Part shown: positions 59,017 to 64,000 of the stretch, one piece after another
Layout: the number at the start of each line of letters is the position of its first letter
Numbering within the stretch: the stretch's first letter is position 1
Source: Streptomyces griseoaurantiacus
GTDB lineage: Bacteria; Actinomycetota; Actinomycetes; Streptomycetales; Streptomycetaceae
Length of the DNA stretch: 64,000 bases
Direction of reading: 5' to 3'
Assembly (NCBI GenBank): GCA_014656015.1
Contig: BNBP01000028.1
Coordinates: 1-64,000 of the forward strand
Notes under the pieces: model-generated
What the model saw: only the letters and a program-made list of their open reading frames with translations
Database searches by the model: none
What the model was told of the DNA's origin: nothing
Made by a program: the position numbers and the translations under genes

Positions 59017-60416
59017 GTCTCCTCCGGGCGGTGCACGACGAACGGCTGGAGGTTGCCGTACAGACCCCACGGCCCGCCCGCCACCCCCACACCGCTCTCC
59101 TTGGTGCCCGCGAAGGGCTGGGCGAGGGAGAGTTCGGCGTGGTGGTTGATCCACGCCGTGCCGCAGTCGAGCCGGTCCGCAACCTCCTCGGCCCGGTCCA
59201 GGTCTGTGCCCCACACCGAGCCGCCCAACCCGAAGCCGGTGTCGTTGGCGGCCTCGACGGCGTCGTCCAGACGTGTGTACGGCAGCACCGGCAGGACGGG
59301 CCCGAACTGCTCCTCGGTCACGATCGGGCTGTGGGCCGGCACATCGGTCAGGATCGTCGGGGCGAAGAAGTGGCCCGGCCCGGGGAGCCGTCGGCCACCG
59401 GCCGCGGCGCGGGCGCCGGCCGCCAGCGCCTGACGGGTGCGGTGTGCGACACGGGCGAGCTGCGGGGCGTTGTTGAGCGGGCCGAGGCGGGTGGCGGGAT
59501 CGAGCCCCGGCCCGACGACCGTGTCCCGGGCGCGCTGCGCCAGCGCCTCGACGACCTCCGGGTGGCGCCGGGCGGGGACGTAGAGCCGTTTGACGGCCAT
59601 GCAGACCTGGCCGCAGTTGCGGAAGGCCGCCCAGAACAGCCGGTCCGCGATGCCGTCCACGTCCACGTCCTCCAGCAGGATCGCGGCGTCGTTGCCGCCC
59701 AGCTCCAGGGTGACCCGGGCGAGTGTGTCCGCCGCCGCGCGGGCGACGGCCCGCCCGGTGGGGATCGAACCGGTGAAGGTCACGTGCCGGATCCCGGGGT
59801 GTGCAACCAGACGGGCACCGAGCGGCTCACGTCCGGTGACGACCGTCAGGACGTCGGCGGGGAGGGCGGCGGAGAGGACGGACCCCAGCAGCAGGGTGGA
59901 CAGCGGGGTGTAGGGGGAGGGTTTGAGCACCACCGTGTTGCCCGCGGCGAGCGCCGGGGCGAACTTCGCCGCCGCGAGCTGGAGCGGGAAGTTCCACGGC
60001 ACGATCGCGGCGACCGGCCCCAGCGGACGCCAGCGCAGCTCGCTGCGGACCGGCCGCTCGTCGACGAGGGGGCGGGGGCCGTGGTCCAGCGCGGCGAAGT
60101 AGCGCAGCCGCGCGGCCGTACGGGCGACCTCCGCCCGCGACTCGGCCAGAGGTTTGCCCTGTTCCCGGGTGAGCAGGGGCGCGAGGTCGGTCCCGGCCGC
60201 CTCCACGGCGTCGGCCGCCGCACACAGCGCGGCCGTACGGGCGGCGGCGTCCGTGCGCCACCCGTACCAGGCGGCACGAGCACGGTCGACGACCGCGTCC
60301 AGATCCTCCGGCCGCAGCTCGGGGGCCGTGCCGACGACCTCGCCCGTCGCCGGATCGGCCACGGGGAACCGTCCGGCGCGGATGGTGGGCGCACGGCGGA
60401 CACGCCGGGCCGGCAT
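59007..60416 (-). CDS. Aldehyde dehydrogenase
   Basis: A 469-residue NAD(P)-dependent aldehyde dehydrogenase. The catalytic Cys is in NCGQVCMAVKRLY, the general-base Glu in LELGGNDAA, the Asn in PWNFPLQL and a cofactor loop in TFTGSIPTGRAV. It begins nine bases after the MfnB stop and overlaps the alcohol dehydrogenase, so all three are one transcription unit. The product of MfnB carries a furan aldehyde, a fitting substrate. The ATG at 60416 has only a weak ribosome site, implying coupling to mfnB. Confidence 0.88.
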   Translation of the reverse strand: MPARRVRRAPTIRAGRFPVADPATGEVVGTAPELRPEDLDAVVDRARAAWYGWRTDAAARTAALCAAADAVEAAGTDLAPLLTREQGKPLAESRAEVARTAARLRYFAALDHGPRPLVDERPVRSELRWRPLGPVAAIVPWNFPLQLAAAKFAPALAAGNTVVLKPSPYTPLSTLLLGSVLSAALPADVLTVVTGREPLGARLVAHPGIRHVTFTGSIPTGRAVARAAADTLARVTLELGGNDAAILLEDVDVDGIADRLFWAAFRNCGQVCMAVKRLYVPARRHPEVVEALAQRARDTVVGPGLDPATRLGPLNNAPQLARVAHRTRQALAAGARAAAGGRRLPGPGHFFAPTILTDVPAHSPIVTEEQFGPVLPVLPYTRLDDAVEAANDTGFGLGGSVWGTDLDRAEEVADRLDCGTAWINHHAELSLAQPFAGTKESGVGVAGGPWGLYGNLQPFVVHRPEETCP

Positions 60417-60424
60417 CCGGGCGG

Positions 60425-61180
60425 TCAGCTCGCGGCGGCGACGGCCGCCGCGTGCGCCTGGACGTGCCGGTCCATCTCCGCCCGGAAGGCGGCCACCAGA
60501 GAGGGCCGGATCCGGCCGGCGTTGCGGTCGCCGCCCTCGCAGACGGCCCCGCGCACCCCCACGATGTCCGTGCCCATACGGGCCAGTTCCTCCAGGTCGG
60601 GGGCCTTGACGCTGCCCGCGAGAGCGGCGAGGAGACCCGCCTCGTGCGCCAGCTCCACGAACCGGGCGCAGACCTCCGGCGGGGTGTGGTCGAACAGCCG
60701 TGACCCGTCCTTGACGGCCGTGTCGAGCATGGCCCCGTCGGAGCCGGAACGGCGGGCGATGTCCGGCAGTGCGAGCGGGTTGACGCAGCCGATCCGGTGG
60801 GCGTCGGCGTAGCCCGAGGCGACGACGAACGCGTCGGGCCGGTGGTCCTTCACGGCCCGGACGACGCCGCGCATGACCTCGACGGCCTGCTCGGGCGTGG
60901 TGCAGCCATAGAGCCCGACCTTGATGTACGAGGCCCCCGAGACGACCGCGCCGAGCGCGGCCTGGGCCACGGTACCGGGCTTGTAGGGCACGTCCCCCAC
61001 GGTGGCGGAGACCGGCCTGTCCGCAGGGACCGCCTCGCGGATCGCTCTGATCACCCAGGGATAGTTCGCGCCGAGCGAGCCCTCGTCGGGCTTCTTGACG
61101 TCCACGATGTCGAGGTGTTCGGCCGCCTTCGCGCAGTCGAGGGCCTCCTCGACACTGTCCGGTGAGACGAGAAGCAACAC
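60425..61180 (-). CDS. mfnB: (5-formylfuran-3-yl)methyl phosphate synthase, MfnB family
   Basis: A 251-residue TIM-barrel enzyme that matches archaeal MfnB along its length. Key features are the Asp and Lys of IVDVKKPDEGSLGANYPW near residues 26-43, SATVGDVPYKPGT, IKVGLYG with a second Lys, AMLDTAVKDG with a third Lys, and the C-terminal DIVGVRGAVCEGGDRN. MfnB joins two glyceraldehyde-3-phosphate molecules to a formylfuran phosphate in methanofuran synthesis. No other methanofuran gene is here. GTG 61180 has a GGAAGGAG site. It leads an operon with aldehyde and alcohol dehydrogenases. Confidence 0.9.
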   Translation of the reverse strand: MLLLVSPDSVEEALDCAKAAEHLDIVDVKKPDEGSLGANYPWVIRAIREAVPADRPVSATVGDVPYKPGTVAQAALGAVVSGASYIKVGLYGCTTPEQAVEVMRGVVRAVKDHRPDAFVVASGYADAHRIGCVNPLALPDIARRSGSDGAMLDTAVKDGSRLFDHTPPEVCARFVELAHEAGLLAALAGSVKAPDLEELARMGTDIVGVRGAVCEGGDRNAGRIRPSLVAAFRAEMDRHVQAHAAAVAAAS

Positions 61181-61399
61181 CGTGCACTCCTTCCCCGTGT
61201 GCGCACCGGCCACGACGGGCAGGCCGCGCCGTCACGGAATCCCGGGCGATCACCTCATGGTCACAGCGGTCCGACGGTCACCGGTAGAGCGCGCGGAATC
61301 CGACCCGACCACCCACCGTGCACCGCACACCCCCTCAGTGCGCCGTCCGCGCCGGTGCCCATCCGGCACGTCGGGCGCGGCGGCCCCCGGGCCGTACCC

Positions 61400-61565
61400 C
61401 GCAGCGGTCTACGGCGTCGGAGACGGCCCGGTGGTCCGACGGGCGCAGGGAGCGGTGGAGGGTCCGCAGCAGAGTGGACTCGCCGCTGCCGTTGGGGCCG
61501 ACGAGGCCGACGATGTCGCCCTTGCGGACCCGCGGGCTCACGTCGCGCAGGACCGGGAGCGTCAA
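61400..61565 (-). pseudogene. N-terminal fragment of an ABC transporter ATPase, inverted
   Basis: On the minus strand the frame reads TLPVLRDVSPRVRKGDIVGL and then GPNGSGEST, an ABC Walker A in which the essential Lys is Glu, followed by LLRTLHRSLRPSD. Homology ends soon afterwards, and no signature or Walker B follows on this strand. It abuts, head to head, the C-terminal half of a similar ATPase on the plus strand. Confidence 0.75.
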
Positions 61566-61926
61566 CGCGTATTGCTGGCAAGGGCGTTGGCCCAGGATTC
61601 CGGACTGCTCGTGCGGGACGAACTCACCGACCACCTAGGCGTCCGGGCCCGCTTCGAACTGCTGGACCAGATCCGTGCCACCGGCGCCGCCACCCTCGCC
61701 GTCCTGCACGACCTCGACCTCGCCGCCCGCTTCTGCGATCGCAAGGTCGTCCTGCACGAGGGCGCCGTGGCCCCGGCGGGACCGTCCTGGAGGTGCTCAC
61801 GCCGGACCTCCTCGCCGACGTTTTCGGCGTCCGCGCGAGCGCCGCACGCCACACCGACGGCGTCGTCCGCCTCACCTACGCCGCCCGCCCCTCGCCCACG
61901 GCCTCGCCCACGGCCTCGGGCACGGC
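61560..61926 (+). pseudogene. C-terminal fragment of an ABC transporter ATPase (FecE-like)
   Basis: From 61560 the plus strand reads RQRVLLARALAQDSG, then a damaged Walker B / D-loop (LLVRDELTDHLGV in place of a LLLDEPTNHLD-like sequence) and the H-loop AVLHDLDLAARF. Near 61777-61780 a one-base loss in a G run shifts the frame; the tail VLEVLTPDLLADVFGVRAS continues in the next frame. The type resembles iron-siderophore importer ATPases. The stretch 61181-61399 before it holds the MfnB promoter side, with nothing else seen. Confidence 0.78.
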
Positions 61927-61939
61927 GAAGGCGAACGGG

Positions 61940-62941
61940 TCACGGGCCGTGGCGGACCACCCGGGTCGGAACGGTGACGCGGCGGGCGGCCGGCGGAGCC
62001 GCGTCCCGGTGTTCGAGGCGGTCGATCAGCAGCCGCGCGGCCTGCCTGCCGATCTCGTCGGCGTCGTAGGAGACGAGGGTCAGCGGCAGACCGAGGACGT
62101 CGGAGAGGTCGAAGTCGTCGAAACCGGCGACGGGAAGGGTGACCCCCGCCTTGTACAGGGCCCGGATCGCACCCTGACTGATGCGGTTGTTGGTGCAGAA
62201 CAGCGCGGTGGGGCGTTCGGACTGCCCGAGCAGTTCGACGGTGGCCCGTTCCGCCGCGGCCGAGTCGACCAGACCCTGACGGATGAGGGCGTTGTCCGGC
62301 TCGGTGCCGACCTCCTCGTGCGCCGCCCAGAAACCGCGCAGGCGCTCGGCGCCGGTGTAGAGCGCCGGCGGATTGCCGAGGAAGGCGATCCGGGTGTGTC
62401 CGTCGGCCAGGAGGCAGGCGGTCGCCTCGCGGGCGCCGTGGAAGTCCTCGACCAGGACGCAGTCGGTGTCGAGTCCGGCGGGCGGCCGCGCGGCGAAGAC
62501 GACCGGGACGTGCCGCATGGCCGCGGCCAGATGCTGCTGCCTGCTGCCCGCCGGGACGACGATCAGTCCCTCGACCTGGTGGTCGACGAGCCCGTCGATG
62601 AGTTCGGGCTCCCGTTCGGGCTGCTCGCCCGAGTTGCTCAGCAGCATGCGGAAGCCGTACTCCGTCGCGATCTCCTGGACGCCGAGCGCGAGCCGTGAGT
62701 AGAAGGGGTTGGCGAGGTTGGTGACGACCAGGCCGATCATCCCGCTGCCCCCGAGGCGCAGACTGCGCGCGGTCTGGTTGCGGCGGTAGCCCAGCCGGTC
62801 GACCGCCGCGAAGACCCGCTCGCGCGTCGCCTCGGACACGCCGGGGTCGTTCTTGAGCACGCGAGACACGGTCATGGCGCTGACCTGCGCGAGCTTGCCG
62901 ACATCGTGCATGGTCGGCCCGCTGCCCCGGCGAGCGGTCAT
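61940..62941 (-). CDS. LacI family regulator
   Basis: A 333-residue LacI protein. The helix-turn-helix is at about residues 11-35 (TMHDVGKLAQVSAMTVSRVL), then the hinge and a periplasmic-binding-protein-like ligand domain with IGLVVTNLANPFYSRL and GFDDFDLSDVLGLPLT. It follows the ROK gene by 44 bases on the same strand and probably controls that sugar operon. ATG 62941 has a GGAAGGGG site; an internal ATG at 62911 would remove only a short tail. Confidence 0.88.
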   Translation of the reverse strand: MTARRGSGPTMHDVGKLAQVSAMTVSRVLKNDPGVSEATRERVFAAVDRLGYRRNQTARSLRLGGSGMIGLVVTNLANPFYSRLALGVQEIATEYGFRMLLSNSGEQPEREPELIDGLVDHQVEGLIVVPAGSRQQHLAAAMRHVPVVFAARPPAGLDTDCVLVEDFHGAREATACLLADGHTRIAFLGNPPALYTGAERLRGFWAAHEEVGTEPDNALIRQGLVDSAAAERATVELLGQSERPTALFCTNNRISQGAIRALYKAGVTLPVAGFDDFDLSDVLGLPLTLVSYDADEIGRQAARLLIDRLEHRDAAPPAARRVTVPTRVVRHGP

Positions 62942-62985
62942 GCCCCTGCCCCTTCCTCCGTCTGCCTGCACCGGCACCCCCGGCC

Positions 62986-63915
62986 TCACCGGGTCTCCGG
63001 GACGCCCCGCACCCACTCGGCCGCCCCGGTCAGGGGAGCCTCCTCGGGGTTCCGGGCCGGCCGGACGGGTACGTCGTCCGGTCCGCCGGCCGAGGCCAGC
63101 CCCGCGGTGAGCGCGGGGTGGATCAGGTCCCACGACCGGGCCATGGAGCCACCGACGACCACCGCGGTGGCGTCGAAGCGGTCGATCCAGGGAGCCAGGG
63201 CAAGGCCGAGTGCCTCGAAAGCGTAGCGGAAGGCCGACACCGCGGCGGCGTCGCCCGCCGTGGCACGCGCGGCCAGCTCGCGGACGTCGGGGAGGAGTTG
63301 TCCCACCTCGGGGGAGAGGCGCGCGTAGTGCCTCCGGATGCCTCGGCGGGAGACGGTGTCCTCCAGCGGGCGGCCGTGCACCGTCAGCCGGTGCACGTGT
63401 CCGTGCGGCGGGACCAGGGGGCCGGTGTGGACCGGGCGTCCGGCGGCCAGGAACGAAGAGCCCACCCCCGTGCCCAGCGTCAGGCAGACGACACGGTCGT
63501 GGCCCGCGGCGGCACCGGCGCCGTACTCGCCGAGGGCGAACGCGTCGGCGTCGTTGAGGAAGCACAGCCGCTCCGCCCGGTCGGCCAGTCGCGCGCGCAG
63601 ACCGGCCCCGACGTCGACGCCGGACAGCGACTCGAACTTGCCCACGCCGGTGAAACGGCCGACACCCGTGGCGTAGTCGAAGGGGCCGGGGATCGCCACA
63701 CCCCAGCACCCGCCGTGCCCGGCGGGCAACGCGAGGGCGGCCCCGGCGACGGCGTCGAGGAGGTCGCCGGCCGCCGCCCGCGGGTCCAGCGGGGCGCGGA
63801 GCACCGTCGAGGGGACGGGCCGACGCGTGCCGGGGTCCACAAGCGCGGCGGTGACATGCGTACCGCCGATGTCGAGGACCGGCACCGGGACCCCTCCCGC
63901 GCGGGTATCGCTCAC
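62986..63915 (-). CDS. ROK family sugar kinase-like protein
   Basis: A 309-residue ROK protein without an N-terminal helix-turn-helix, so a kinase rather than a repressor. The ATP loop is VLDIGGTHVTAALVD, the catalytic Asp is in LNDADAFALGE, and the phosphate loop is LTLGTGVGSSFLA. The ROK zinc signature (CxCGxxGC) is absent. A hexose or amino sugar is the expected substrate. The GTG at 63915 overlaps the stop of the upstream partial gene as GTGA. Confidence 0.85.
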   Translation of the reverse strand: MSDTRAGGVPVPVLDIGGTHVTAALVDPGTRRPVPSTVLRAPLDPRAAAGDLLDAVAGAALALPAGHGGCWGVAIPGPFDYATGVGRFTGVGKFESLSGVDVGAGLRARLADRAERLCFLNDADAFALGEYGAGAAAGHDRVVCLTLGTGVGSSFLAAGRPVHTGPLVPPHGHVHRLTVHGRPLEDTVSRRGIRRHYARLSPEVGQLLPDVRELAARATAGDAAAVSAFRYAFEALGLALAPWIDRFDATAVVVGGSMARSWDLIHPALTAGLASAGGPDDVPVRPARNPEEAPLTGAAEWVRGVPETR

Positions 63916-64000
63916 GGTTCGACCACCAGCGCCTTGACGATCCGCACCTCGTCGCCGCCCACCGCGCGGACGCGGTAGGCGCCGACGGAGGCCGGGACGG
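63912..64000 (-). CDS. Unknown protein, C-terminal 28 residues only
   Basis: The minus frame enters from the right window edge and ends at 63912 with EVRIVKALVVEP. It is coupled to the ROK gene by a GTGA overlap, so it is a real gene end in the same operon. The short beta-rich tail would suit the C-terminal sandwich of a glycoside hydrolase, but the family cannot be told from this fragment. Confidence 0.5.
   Translation of the reverse strand, partial: VPASVGAYRVRAVGGDEVRIVKALVVEP

Noticed and set aside
57919..61180. The furan operon as part of a methylenomycin-furan (MMF) autoregulator system.
   Set aside because: MMF-type furans are made by an AfsA/MmfL-type butenolide enzyme; none is present and MfnB is unrelated.
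1..64000. tRNA, rRNA, insertion sequences, polyketide or nonribosomal peptide synthases.
   Set aside because: None could be recognised by eye on either strand; short RNA genes could still be missed without a covariance search.

Overview
The window reads as a Streptomyces chromosome arm. It has very high GC, third-codon GC bias, frequent GTG/TTG starts, many GTGA/ATGA gene overlaps, rare TTA codons and several apparently leaderless genes. The tap-tpg pair at 37.1-39.9 kb (telomere-associated protein and terminal protein) is the clearest marker, because it belongs to linear actinobacterial replicons. I see no rRNA, tRNA, CRISPR, IS element or phage block.

Layout. 0-9 kb: a truncated gene, an Eis-like acetyltransferase, an S66 carboxypeptidase, an NmrA-type reductase, a GAF-PP2C phosphatase, a CASTOR/POLLUX-like channel, a membrane metallophosphoesterase and a VOC protein. 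9.2-16.3 kb: a catabolic cassette for L-fucose (GH29 fucosidase, aldose dehydrogenase, fuconate dehydratase, SDR, diketo-acid hydrolase, FadR regulator) in which the lactonase is a decayed pseudogene. 16.4-23.2 kb: an RHH/Fic-like toxin-antitoxin pair with a GGTACC operator, a PIG-L deacetylase, YdeI and DUF2071 proteins, a coupled SPFH/NAD-kinase-like pair behind a very large palindrome, and a quinone reductase. 23.3-36.8 kb: an FAD hydroxylase, a Tat-exported GH78 rhamnosidase with LacI-type operators, and several regulator/enzyme pairs (TetR, AraC) with visible operators. 37-46.2 kb: tap-tpg, a DUF218 membrane protein, a TetR/SDR divergon and a large secreted discoidin-domain protein.

46.3-55.5 kb is a candidate terpenoid or meroterpenoid gene cluster. 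A tightly coupled minus-strand operon encodes a HisC-like aminotransferase, a polyprenyl diphosphate synthase, a UbiA prenyltransferase, a 79-codon unknown ORF, an FAD monooxygenase and a TauD-type oxygenase. It is flanked by a sulfotransferase and by a squalene-cyclase-like toroid protein without a DXDD acid motif. The first operon gene and the sulfotransferase each carry a TTA codon near the start, which predicts bldA control.

55.7-64 kb: an endoglycosidase H, an O-methyltransferase, and a three-gene operon that pairs an MfnB-type (5-formylfuran-3-yl)methyl phosphate synthase with an aldehyde dehydrogenase and a zinc alcohol dehydrogenase. This last operon is a candidate furan-metabolite pathway of a kind I do not recognise. 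It is followed by an ABC ATPase pseudogene split into two inverted halves, and by a LacI/ROK sugar operon that runs off the window end.
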